Below, one piece after another: positions 1-9,688 of a DNA stretch of 21,198 bases; position 1 is the stretch's first letter, and each line of letters begins with the position of its first letter. This DNA is from Pigoraptor chileana. Taxonomy: Eukaryota; Opisthokonta; Filasterea. The DNA lies in the NCBI GenBank assembly GCA_943704495.1, contig CALSCR010001914.1, positions 1-21,198 on the forward strand, written 5' to 3'. A program made the position numbers and the translations under genes. The notes under the pieces are model-generated. The model saw nothing but the letters and a program-made list of their open reading frames with translations. It was not told the origin of the DNA and searched no databases.

Positions 1-88
1 TGAGCCCCCCCCCCCCCCCCCCTCTTCAGCTTTGAGGACTTCTTCATCTATGCAGTAACAGTTCTCATCAACTCCAGTGGATGCAATA
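1..88. other. Left edge: poly-C tract and presumed MTRES1 leader
   Basis: An uninterrupted run of 18 C lies at positions 5-22, followed by ordinary mixed sequence up to the first ATG at 89. An in-frame GTG at 77 is not counted as a start because this is a eukaryotic gene. No promoter motif could be recognised in so short a flank. Confidence 0.5.
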
Positions 89-935
89 ATGGCTACCAAA
101 GCAGCGCGCACGAACCTATACATACTGCGCACATGTGTGCGTGTGGGCCAAGGGACATTTCTGCCGCACATACATTCCATTGGGTTCAAGGCATCGTTGC
201 ACGGCCGCCCACCATGCCGGCTGTTGCCAGTGCAAGCGCTTGTCGTGTGCAATACTGCACAAAGGGCATTGTTCTATGGTTCTGAGGCGCATAGCGGCCC
301 CGCTGTGGAGGGATTGGCAGCTGAGATTGAGCCGAAGGGGAGCGGACGGGCGCCGCCAGTAACAGTCGTGCGTAAGACTGTCACGTGTAGAGACATGCGC
401 CTTGACGTTGTTGGTGAGTTTCGGCTGCACGGGACATCCAGAACTTTCTGCTGTGTCTGCCGCCAAATTTTATGTCAAGTTGAAGAGCTAACGACCTGTC
501 ACTGCATTAATGGGCACACAAACGCAACATCACACAGGCTCAGAATGTCTCAAACAGAGCCGCAATGCGTTTCAGCTGTCGTTGCTTGCGGGCGAAGTCG
601 GCATTAACGGCAACCCGGTCGTCAAAAAGAGTCTCAGGGTAGGTGGATTGGGGGGCCGTATCGCCGCAATGCAGCCCTGTGTGAGGTGTGAGCCACTCTC
701 TTACATGCTTCCCTCTACGCAGGTCAAGCAAGGGGACACCGTCACACTGACGCAACCCACGCGCGTGTTCAAGGCACGCATTCTCCAGGTGACGTCATCG
801 ACGAGTGCAAAGGCGCAGACAGTGCACTCGGTTGTGTTTGAGCGAACGCACACGCCGGTGCGCAGTCAGCCTGCAGGGCAAGTCCCGCAGTCAGCCTGCA
901 GGGCAGGTCCCGTGCAGCCCGCCGCCGTTGACTGA
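89..935 (+). CDS. MTRES1: Mitochondrial S4-domain RNA-binding protein, MTRES1 (C6orf203)-like
   Basis: Three exons, 89-413, 538-638 and 723-935 (TGA), give a 212-residue protein; all junctions keep frame with GTGAGT and GTAGGT donors and CAG acceptors. The first 65 residues contain no Asp or Glu and many Arg, as expected of a mitochondrial presequence. Residues about 104-165 form an S4 fold: MRLDVV, then SRN, a GEVGINGNPVVKKS hairpin and VKQGDTVTL. The order matches animal MTRES1 (RYDVILK, GRNKVE, LNEEKLWKKSRTVKVGDTLDL), and the following helix ending VHSVVFERTH also aligns. Family members bind mitochondrial RNA and rescue transcription or translation; that role is inferred here. The C-terminal tail is low-complexity and contains a 25-nt tandem duplication. 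The gene converges on TEAD. The S4 assignment is firm; exact orthology to MTRES1 is likely. Confidence 0.8.
861..910 (+). repeat. 25-nt perfect-but-one tandem duplication in the MTRES1-like last exon
   Basis: Copies at 861-885 and 886-910 differ at one base. Because 25 is not a multiple of three, the second copy is read in a different frame (QPAGQVP followed by QSACRAGP), so the duplication changed the C-terminus rather than repeating a peptide. Confidence 0.9.
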
Positions 936-1057
936 AGCGCCGATCGTCGGCTCACAGGGGAACGCACAATGAGGTTCCCGTGAAATGACACGAAAGTGGG
1001 ATCAAAGCAGCTCAACACGCGCGCACACCCGCCACTACCCGCACGAGCGACGCCCTA

Positions 1058-1063
1058 TTTATT
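1058..1063 (-). terminator. Polyadenylation signal AATAAA of the TEAD gene
   Basis: A canonical AATAAA on the minus strand lies 134 nt beyond the TEAD stop codon (1199-1197). It fits a short 3' UTR ending in the gap before the convergent MTRES1-like gene. Confidence 0.6.
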
Positions 1064-1196
1064 GTGATAGATGCCGGTTGATTCGCTGAATAATGAGCCA
1101 TAGTATGAGCTCGATCGCACGCGCCCTGCCGCACAGGCGTGCGTGTGCGTCCGCGAGTGGGTATGCTCCCATTCATCGACTAACTGGGGGCTGCGT

Positions 1197-3366
1197 TCAC
1201 TCGATGAGCCGATAAATGTGATGCTGTGTCGGGCCGCTGCTGATTTCAAACACGTACGCCGTGCATAGAAGAATCTCGTTTGTATCGCGGTTGCAGACAA
1301 CCTTTGAACGCGGTGAAAGTGTGGACGTTTGGGAGTGAGAGACGATAATGTAGCACGCCAATAACAACAGACCACCCGGGCATCAAAGTGCTGCGCGCCT
1401 GACATAGGCACAATGCCGCCTACCTGCAGCACTGAAAAATTCTCGAGGACTGTGTCCATTGTCTCCTTATTGGGAAGCGAGCGCAACTTCTTGACAAACT
1501 CGACCATGTAATCGCACATTTGCGAACGACCGAAGGAGTACACAGCTCGCCCTGCGTCGAATGCCGGAAACTCAATCTGCTCGGAGTGTGACAGAGTTGA
1601 CAGGGGGACACCGCAACCGTCAACCATCCACAAGAATATGCGCATGGATGTGCGCGTGGACATGCATTGCATCGTGGGTTGGTTGATTGCTGTTCTGTGG
1701 CCTAAACCCCCTAGCCCCCCCGGTGATAAAAGTCTATCAGACGCACCTGAATCTTCTCGACAACCTGCTTGCCGAATGAACACACTTTTGTGGAGCACTT
1801 GATTACGGGATCTTCGTCTGAAATGTACCGACTTGTGATGCCATAAAAGCCGTCCATCTGTTCAACACTCAGATCCGCCTTCATGGAACAAGAATGCACA
1901 CCATCCGTATAAGCATAGGTTATCCAAAAACATTAGACAAAACGAGACAGCCTCCGATAAAGTCGGCTGCGCAACACAAAACAAACGACCAGCACAGAAC
2001 TCACCCAGAATTTGATAAGGAAAAAGGCCGACTTGGGCCCCACTGTGTACAGTTCCTTCAATCCGGGGAACTTATCGTATATTTGTTTGATGTCAACCGT
2101 CTCGAGGTGCGGGTCGTGAAACGGCGCAGGGCCAATGAGGTGCACAAAAGAATGGCGCTTGGCCTACAACAGCGAACAGCGCCAAGTGGGATGGAAGCAC
2201 ACCAGCGGCAGACGTCAGCGGTCGCCACAATGCAGCCCATTGCGCCGCATTCCGAGTCTAATTGTGAATCAACACCCCAAATGAGCAGGCTATCGAAACC
2301 CACCGCCCCGTTTGCCGCAGATTTATACTCGAGGAATCCGACCATATCCACCAGTGACATTTTGGGCGGCGCAAAGGGATTCGCAATGATCTTCGGACCG
2401 TTTCCAGACGCCGCCGCCGCCGCCGCCGCTGCCGCTGCCGCCACGACCGGATTTGGTGCGGTGGGGCGGGGGGACGCAGACGGCGAGTGCGCAAGGCCAA
2501 TCAGGGCGTATGCACCGGATGTCATCGCCTTTGCGTGGCTGAATGCGCAAAGTGCGTATGAGTGGGAAGTTGACGGGGCTCATCACCATGGGCAATGCGT
2601 GGTCCATCGGACGCACATAAAACACGACGTCGCCATTAGTGCAAGTCATGGAAGAGACAGTGTGCGTGCGTGCTTGACCTATCTATCAGGCAGAACTTAC
2701 TCGTTGGTCCGCGCAATTAAGTTGGGGACGGCCTTTTTGGCACCTGCATAATAGGGCATGCGTGTGCGTGTGTGTTTGGAGGGCTAAGTGAATACAGCAG
2801 CCCGCCATGCCCCATCATAATATCACACGAATATAAAGCCATCCCAACTTACGCTTCTGCACGCCACCCGCTGGAGACACTGGCGACTGCGGATGCGGTG
2901 ACGGAGATGACTCGTCGCTGTCAGCGGGCGATGCAAGCGCAGATAAACCCGCTAGCCCCTCGACAGCACGCGCGGTGGCGTCGTCCACCAGCCCCATCCC
3001 AGACTCGGATTCATCAAATATGCCTGCAGCTTCCCGAGCGCGCTTCCTGCTCAATACTTGAATGTGGCTCGAGACTTGCTTTCGAGAACGATGCTTTCCC
3101 GTGCGCATCTTGATATACCGCGCAATGAGCTCATTCCGCCCTGCGCAGGGTCACACCGCCGAGCACTATCTATCAGCATGTGGCAATGTAAACGGCGACA
3201 GTCGGCCAAGCGGACTCTCTGCCACCGCACCGCACTCACCATACATCTTGCCCTCGTCGGAAAGAATGATTTTCCGTCGTCCACATGGCGGATATATCGC
3301 GAGCGCTTCCTCAAACGCCTCCTCAATGTCCTTTGTCCACACGCCATCGGACGACGCCGACGTCAT
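1197..3366 (-). CDS. TEAD: TEAD/Scalloped transcription factor (TEA domain plus YAP-binding domain)
   Basis: Eight exons on the minus strand: 3366-3240, 3140-2853, 2743-2701, 2538-2304, 2163-2005, 1878-1747, 1579-1424, 1301-1197; 414 residues. All junctions are phase-consistent. Residues about 8-80 are a near-canonical TEA domain, including [35 protein letters not shown] and [12 protein letters not shown] Ser/Pro and poly-Ala linker follows, then a full YAP-binding domain (about 211-414) with [52 protein letters not shown] and the terminal HHIYRLIE. The cysteines equivalent to human TEAD1 C327 and C359 (the palmitoylated one) are present at about residues 317 and 350. TEADs bind MCAT sites and need YAP/Yorkie co-activators; Hippo control here is inferred. 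The start is the first ATG before the TEA domain; an upstream non-coding exon cannot be excluded. Confidence 0.96.
2410..2442 (-). repeat. GCN trinucleotide repeat encoding poly-alanine in TEAD
   Basis: Eleven GCC/GCT triplets on the plus strand read as an uninterrupted alanine run in TEAD exon 4, in the linker between the DNA-binding and YAP-binding domains. Mixed GCG/GCA codons suggest an older, partly stabilised expansion. Confidence 0.85.
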
Positions 3367-4175
3367 CTTTGTTGGCAGCCCCGCAACAAGCGAGACGCAC
3401 ACAGCAACACAACACTGAATGCCCGCCCAGCGATCGAACCCTCAATCGATCGGCTGATTCCGCGAGTTTCAGAATATTTTTCAACGGTAATGCGTCATGA
3501 CCAAACACACACACATAGAACACGCACGACAATGGAATGTGCCACGTTGCTCCACCTATAATAACACAATTCAGTCAAATCAAGTGCAAAAGATGAGAAA
3601 ATTTGGAATGCACTGAAACTACTGCTTGGGGAGAGAGATGGGAGGTTGGTATAGTATCATTGGTATACATGTGGGTGCGACTCAATAGTGGTTGATCGAA
3701 CATGCCCGTTCCCCTTTGTCGAGGTTCGGGAGTCTGCAAGTAAGTATGCAACCCGTCAGTGTCAGAAAGCGGTCCATGGGTCCATGGCTTCAGTTCGGTG
3801 TGTGTCGTGTGCGTGTATGTGTGTATGTGTGTATGTGTGTTGTGTGTGCATTGCAAGTGTGTGAATGAGTGTGTGTATGTTTGTGTGTGTGTGTGTGTGT
3901 GCACACATCCGCCAACTGAAGCAACTGACAGGATGTGCACCCAGGAATGCATCTCCCAATCTCCCCCACTGAGCCACATGAATAACGGCAGCCTGTGTCG
4001 TCATTGACACGTACCCATACAAATTCCATAGTTAAAAATGGCGAAATTAATCGCGACTTTTGACTTAATTTGACAGATTGGCGAAAAATTTGTGGAATTT
4101 GGCTGAATTTGCGACGCCTCGCAAAATATTGGCAAACGCTGACACGCAAAACGCAACGCGGCATAGTCAATGGGA
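3367..4175. promoter_or_regulatory. TEAD upstream region / TBC 3' flank
   Basis: This 809-bp interval separates two minus-strand genes and must hold the 3' end of the TBC gene and the promoter and leader of TEAD. I see no supported gene. Long minus-strand frames here are translations of the GT/CA microsatellite at 3798-3902. The part nearest the TBC stop (4030-4150) is AT-rich with several gcgaaat-type words. No AATAAA was found on the minus strand. Confidence 0.45.
3798..3902. repeat. Imperfect (GT)n/(CA)n microsatellite
   Basis: About 100 nt of alternating GT broken by TAT, CGT and short non-repeat inserts, ending in an uninterrupted run of GT at 3883-3901. It lies a few hundred bases upstream of TEAD. 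Alternating purine-pyrimidine tracts of this kind can adopt Z-DNA; no function is claimed. Confidence 0.9.
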
Positions 4176-6256
4176 TCACGGGCGTTGTACATCCACAGAC
4201 TCTTCCTTGAGTTCACGGAGCACAGATTCAGTGAATTCGTTCACATATAGCTTCAGCGTCTTGATAGCAAGCTCGACGTCATGGTCATGGTTTTGCAGGT
4301 TTTGGAGAAACGTGAGCGACTCTTCAAAATTCATCTCGAGGAGACGTTTACGATGCAGGCGAAGAAAGCCCAAAGACATGGACACGACGACGCGGTAGCC
4401 ATCCAGAATGAATATGTCCCATATGCGCAAATTGAGTTCGAATGGAACGCGGTCCAGAAAGCACTGCAGAAACCACTTGCTTGCGTACGCCGAAATCATG
4501 ACATTCTCCTGGCTCTGCGTGCCATTCAGACAGGCGCACGAGTCAGGAATATACGAGGAGGACAAATTCCATGGAGGCAGTCTCATGAAGGATTTGAACT
4601 AGAGGAACAAGTAAGAGCGACATGAAACGACAATATTGGGTGAGCACTGCAATTGCGTGTGCATAGTATACGTACAAAGTGCCGGTGGACGTCCGGGAGA
4701 TGCGCTTCGGTGAGCTTCTGATGCAGCTCAAAATTCTCCATCAATTTCGGGAAACCGGGCAGGAAGAGCCCGTTCATGCCATGTGCCGAGTCGCGGAAGA
4801 GGATCACGAGGCCCCAAAATGCATCCTATTTTTGCGCGATGCGAACGATCCCAATGAGTCGATAGGATATCAACCTAACAATTAGTTAAAATACGAACAA
4901 ACTCAATCGCATACACACCTCTTCATCCATGTACATGAGCAGGAGTGCCACAATGCCAGACATGCCCTGGCAGTATCCAATCTCGGGATTCATGACAGAG
5001 TACGCGGAGAGCACAAAGTAGAGCTCAATTTGCCTGCAAAAAGCACAAACAAAGAAGCGCACTTGTCAGTCACAGCCGCATAGTGCATCGTACGACGCAG
5101 CAGTGGCAGTGCGGGATTGTGGGAGAGCGGCGGGCCACCCACTTGATGCTGTAGCGGTCCTTGAACATAATGTGATTGCGGAATGTTCGGTTGATGTCGA
5201 GGTCAATCTGCCGCAAATAGGTCGACTCCTTCTGGGATCGCTCTCGCCATTGCTGCAGGCCGATGGGAGAGGGAATATTGGATGGCATGGTTAATCATGT
5301 TATTACGGTCACACAGACCAGGAAGAGCAGACGCAAACAGCGCGATGGCAGACGCACGCACTACACGTAAGCACGTGCCTGGTAGACGTCGGCGTTTGCT
5401 GCCTTTTCAGCCTTGATGCCAAGTATCCTGGACCACGCCTGCCCTCGAAGCGAGTCTGGAATGCCCTTGTAGACACGACTCCGCAACTGGCAACACACCA
5501 AAAAACACAACAACTCATTTAGTACAGAAGCACTGCAATCCCCAAACACAATAACCGCCCGTGTACTGCTTCGAAGTTTTCACCTTTTTCGAGCGGGCTC
5601 CTCGAAAGCTGTCCCAGTTGGCGAGCATCTTGGTCCACTTGAGGGCGCGCTCCCTTTCCTTGATGACCTCCTTCTCCTCCTTCTTAGACTTTTGGCCGTC
5701 AGGCAACTCCTTGTCACTGTAAGAGCAAGCCAACATACCCAGACATACCCAAAGAATGATTATCAGATGAAAAAAATAGATGAAACAAAGTCAGGTTTGC
5801 GCTAAATTGCCAACATGCACATCAAACAAATGCCAATGAACCCACTGAATGAAACCGTAGCGGTCAATGCGGGCGTATATCGAATACTGAGGTTGCTGCG
5901 ACTCGTCAATCTCGTCAAGGTGCCGCTCGGGGCCTTTGCCATAGCGATGCACAATTTCCAGTCGCTCCTGAACCTCCAACGCAGCCAAACGAGCCTCCTT
6001 CTCGGCCTCAGTCTCGCGTGCGGGTGTTGGTGATGCATCTCCAGCACCATTGACCGTCCCTAGAACAAGAACCGCCATCGTAACCGCAACGAGTTGACAG
6101 CCAGTGCATTTAGCCTTTGATAGCATTCCCACACTCCCACTATCGGGAGCATAATAATAAATAGCAAGCGCGTCAAAACCTACCATTGCCGTTCGCCACG
6201 TGCAACTGTTGTTCGCGAGGCTCAGTGCCCAGTCCGGGCTCAACCACATTGGTCAT
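4176..6256 (-). CDS. USP6NL: TBC-domain Rab GTPase-activating protein, RN-tre/USP6NL type
   Basis: Eight exons: 6256-6184, 6059-5846, 5716-5584, 5486-5367, 5252-5143, 5033-4919, 4825-4676, 4514-4176; about 417 residues. TBC proteins accelerate GTP hydrolysis by Rabs with two catalytic fingers. Both are present: the IxxDxxR arginine ([15 protein letters not shown], about R202) and the YxQ glutamine (IGYCQGM, about Q239). The lead-in RYGFIHDKELP, then [45 protein letters not shown] and [11 protein letters not shown] track human USP6NL closely. That protein acts on Rab5-family and Rab43/41 GTPases; substrate here is inferred. An alternative in-frame acceptor at 4598 would insert 28 residues; I prefer 4514 because the spacing to KWFLQCF then equals USP6NL. 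The long C-terminal tail of USP6NL is absent. Transcribed divergently from MON1. Confidence 0.93.
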
Positions 6257-6805
6257 TCTCGAACAACAGATCATGTGCAGTGCAGCAAGCAAGCGACTCC
6301 TTCTTCGTGGCACTCTACTCCACCAACACAGAGCCTGCGCTGCGCGGCCTCACCGCACCATATATAACACGAAAGTATACAGCACTAACTTTGTTTGCCT
6401 GAGACGATTTACCTAAAGCAGTTGGCGAAGCCGCATCAACGACAAAATAAGTTCTCACAATAGGCAAAGCAAACAATAAATCGGAAACGCTAAAATAAAA
6501 CAGTTTCAGGAGAATGTCAGCGTTGCCTTAGCATTATACACGGATCGCGTGTGTGATTACTTTGCAACTGTTCTGGTCAAAAAGACTGACTGTCATTTAA
6601 TTGTGTGTGTGTGCGACTCACTCCGGACAATCCGGGATCTGTGTCACGTGATCGACGGGCCGATTGTTGGTCACGTGCCCTGTGTTTGTTCTCGCCGGGG
6701 TCAGTCGGACTCAAGGAACGGAGTGCGGGGAGCTGCAGTTTGCAAGTATTGTTGCGCACATTAACATAGTGGGGCAAAGAAACGTCGTGCGAATTATGAG
6801 CTAGG
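6257..6805. promoter_or_regulatory. Shared divergent promoter region of the RN-tre-like GAP and MON1
   Basis: These 549 bp lie between the ATG of the minus-strand TBC gene (6256) and the ATG of MON1 (6806). I see no coding sequence in either direction. The middle is AT-rich (about 6380-6540). Closer to MON1 stand two GTCACGTG E-boxes (6643-6650 and 6670-6677). Confidence 0.6.
6643..6677. promoter_or_regulatory. Two GTCACGTG E-box motifs upstream of MON1
   Basis: The octamer GTCACGTG occurs at 6643-6650 (continuing AT) and at 6670-6677 (preceded by TTG, followed by CCC), 27 nt apart. It matches the core of the CLEAR element bound by TFEB/MITF bHLH-Zip factors at animal lysosomal genes. CACGTG also occurs elsewhere in the window, so site function is an inference. 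Confidence 0.4.
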
Positions 6806-9622
6806 ATGGATGACAGTGGTGGCGAACTGCTTGACCTGGCGGGCGTGGAGCCGGGCTCAAGGTGGGAGCATCAAGCCTAGCTGGCGTGTTTCGAGTGGCA
6901 TGTCGTTGATCACTTGAAGGCCTGCAGATAAATGGAACAGACGACTCGTGGCGTTATTGCGACTGTGCATTCTGACCATAATTGTGCACATTTTTGAAAT
7001 CTTTTAACAGCTACACAGAACCTCCCCTTTTCAACCGCAAGCTTGATTCGCCTGCCGCAAACGTCGATATTCCTGGCGATACCGTGCCAGAGGAAAAGGA
7101 AGACCTCCAAGGTGCGTGTCACCCAAACGTTTGGGGTTTCTTGTGCGTCGCATTTGACGTCAAATATTCCTGACTCTTTTATTGTCCTCAATCTGTCTGT
7201 TTGCCACTAGATGTGGAGGAAGCACAAAGCGACGGCGACGTGTCGCTTGGTGAAGGCGACGTCACTGTGGAGGTTGTGTCGAGGCCACGGCGAAAGTATG
7301 CCGATGAAGGTCGGTTATGACAGGGCGGTGTGCCTAAATTGGGTGTGTGCTGTTATGTGCGGCTGCACGGGTGACTGACTCGGTTTCGACCCACAGATAT
7401 GCAAGATCCCAACTGGTCGCGACATGAGAAGCACTTTTTTGTGCTCAGCAACGCAGGAAAGCCAATATATGCCCGTTACGGCAACGAAGATAAGCTGGCG
7501 ACTATAATGGGTGTGATGCAGGCCCTAATTTCCTTCGTGCAAGATGAGTCGGACGTACTGAGGTACGACTGTCATGAAATTTTGAATGATTGTTCTCGTC
7601 CCTGTTTCATTTTGACTGCCGTGGGAGGTGCTGTCACACTATGAAGGAGCACGAGGTGCAGCCACCAACCAATTTTCACTTTTGCGCAGATCTATCACTG
7701 CGGGAAATCATAAGTTTGTCTTTGTCTGCAAAGGGCCAATTATTTTGGTGGCAGTCACGTCGACATTTGAGTCTGAGGCGCAGGTGAGGCTACATGCAGC
7801 TCTGTTGCAGTGCTACGGCCGTTCATTTCCGCTGCTCACTTTGCTCATTCGTTTGCCACCGACAACGATTGCTCGCGGATGTCATCTCCTCATCGCAGCT
7901 GGCCGTGCAGCTAGGATACATCCACAGCCAAATACTGAGCGTGCTCACTGGGACGCAACTCACCCGCATATTCGAACAGCGCCGCAATTATGATTTGCGC
8001 CGACTTCTTGCCGGTGGGAAATGGGCTCGCAGTGCACGTGCTGCAGTGTCACAAACAAATGGATGCTCATTCGTGTGGGATCCTGCACCCGCCCTTGCAA
8101 CCACGGGCTTGATTCTGCATGTTCGATGCTGACTGGCGATTTTATGTTGTGCGCCTTGCATTGCCCATCGCATTGATTCCACTGCTGAAATGCCTTTGCG
8201 CAGGAACGGACCGCTTCATCGACAGCCTCATACACCTCATGGACTACGACCCGAGCTTCCTTCTCGGGGCCGTCCGTTGCCTTCCTCTGCTATCCTCTGT
8301 AAGAGACAAGATCGGCGCCGTCTTACAAGCTGCGCGCCCGAAGGTATGTCCCTGTAATCTCTACCTGCAATCTGTCAACGATAGTGGCAACAATGTCGTT
8401 GACCCCCCCCCCCTTCTCCCCCCCCGTCAGGATTTGCTCTTTGCCGTTATGGTGGCACGAGACCAGCTGATCACATTACTGCGGCCCAAACAGCACAGCC
8501 TGCATCCCGCAGACCTCCACCTCGTTTTCAACCTGGTGCATGCGTCATCATCATTTACAGCTGGGGAGTCCTGGACACCCTTGTGCCTGCCCCGGTTCAA
8601 CTCGAAAGGCTTCCTCCATGCCCACGTCAGCTATCTTGACAATGATAATATTGTGTGTTTGCTTCTGATTTGTACCAATAAGGACGCTTTCTTCGAAATG
8701 AGCACTGCGCGCGGAGAGATTGCTGCGGTGGGTGTCGTGTTTTTAATGAGCTGTTGTTGGTTTTCTTCAGATGACTTGAAGCTTACCGCACCCTGGATGC
8801 TCAACTGCAGAATTTGGAGGCTTGTGGGGCGCTTGCCACTATCAAGGAATCACTGGCACGCGAGAACTACCGAATAGGTACCGATAATGGCCATCGCTTT
8901 TGCGCTTGTGTTGTTGGTGAAGCTGCGCATCCTTTGAATTCCTTTGCGTGCAATGCTCACTGATGTCCCGTGTTCTCCCGATGACTCTCTGATGTGCCAC
9001 GTGAACTATGCGCCACAGCCCATGTCGACATACCGGACCTACGCCACTTCATTTACAAGTCGAAAACGACTGCGCAATACACGTCGCCCACGTTAGAAGC
9101 GCCTTATAGCGACAGGGCAGAGCAGAAGCGGTGAGTAGATGGGCGTGAATTACGATGCGCACCTGGGCAGAGGCCGTCGCCGCACTGTCTGATGGCTTGC
9201 AATTTTGCATTCACTCCGACTCTCAATCAGGTTGTTTCGACAGTATCAGTTTCTGCACAACCGAGTCCACTCGGAGGCGCGCCCACTCAAGCTCTATTAT
9301 CTTGTGGGATCGAAGGAGATTATGCTTGCATGGGTGAGCCGCTGGACATTTTGAGCCATGGACATGCCTGCATGCGTGTGCGTGTGCATGCTCTGACTGC
9401 GCGAGTGGGTGGAGGTGTGTATTTTTGAAGCGCTCTCAGCAGCTGATGATTCACTGTGCACCTTACCCCTTACCGCCACAGATAACCACTGGGTTTGAGC
9501 TCTACTCTGCCTTCAGTCCGCTGACCACCAAGCCCGCATCCATCAACGCCATCAACCGCCTGCTGCGGTGGATCAAGAGAGAGGAGGACAAGCTCTTCAT
9601 ACTAAACTCCCAGCTGTTCTAG
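6806..9622 (+). CDS. MON1: MON1, Rab7 guanine-nucleotide exchange factor subunit (SAND family)
   Basis: Twelve exons: 6806-6861, 7011-7111, 7211-7309, 7397-7562, 7690-7783, 7899-8013, 8204-8343, 8431-8731, 8782-8877, 9019-9130, 9231-9333, 9482-9622; about 507 residues. MON1 with CCZ1 displaces the Rab5 activator and loads Rab7 on late endosomes and vacuoles. Family signatures are plain: an acidic N-terminus, then [49 protein letters not shown] and [13 protein letters not shown] (first longin domain), [46 protein letters not shown] and the end [13 protein letters not shown]. All junctions agree in phase. The one awkward junction joins exons 8 and 9. The adjacent frame opens with TGA, so I used GTGG/GTGTCG with acceptor AAG at 8781. 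An unusual acceptor or a sequence error there is possible. Stop codons of MON1 and ARID2 lie 66 nt apart. Confidence 0.95.
8402..8430 (+). repeat. Poly-C pyrimidine tract of MON1 intron 7
   Basis: The acceptor of intron 7 is preceded by two runs of C broken by TTCT, ending GTCAG at 8430. The tract serves as the polypyrimidine stretch. Its length makes it a likely site of length error in sequencing. Confidence 0.8.
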
Positions 9623-9688
9623 GCCGCAATGCCGCAGGCTTATGACCATCCAGGGAGGAATACAATATTATTATTATTATTACGGCAA
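9623..9688. repeat. Short convergent gap with (ATT)n between MON1 and ARID2 stops
   Basis: Only 66 nt separate the two stop codons. The gap contains an ATT repeat at about 9665-9681, which reads AATAATAATAAT on the minus strand. That string could act as a weak polyadenylation signal for ARID2, so the two 3' UTRs must overlap. Confidence 0.6.

Noticed and set aside
77-88. GTG start four codons upstream of the MTRES1-like ATG
   Set aside because: A eukaryotic cytosolic gene is expected to use ATG; the ATG at 89 opens a good mitochondrial presequence.
3575-4179. Several minus- and plus-strand open frames of 80-134 codons
   Set aside because: They translate the GT/CA microsatellite into His-Thr or Val-Cys repeats and have no homology or splice support.
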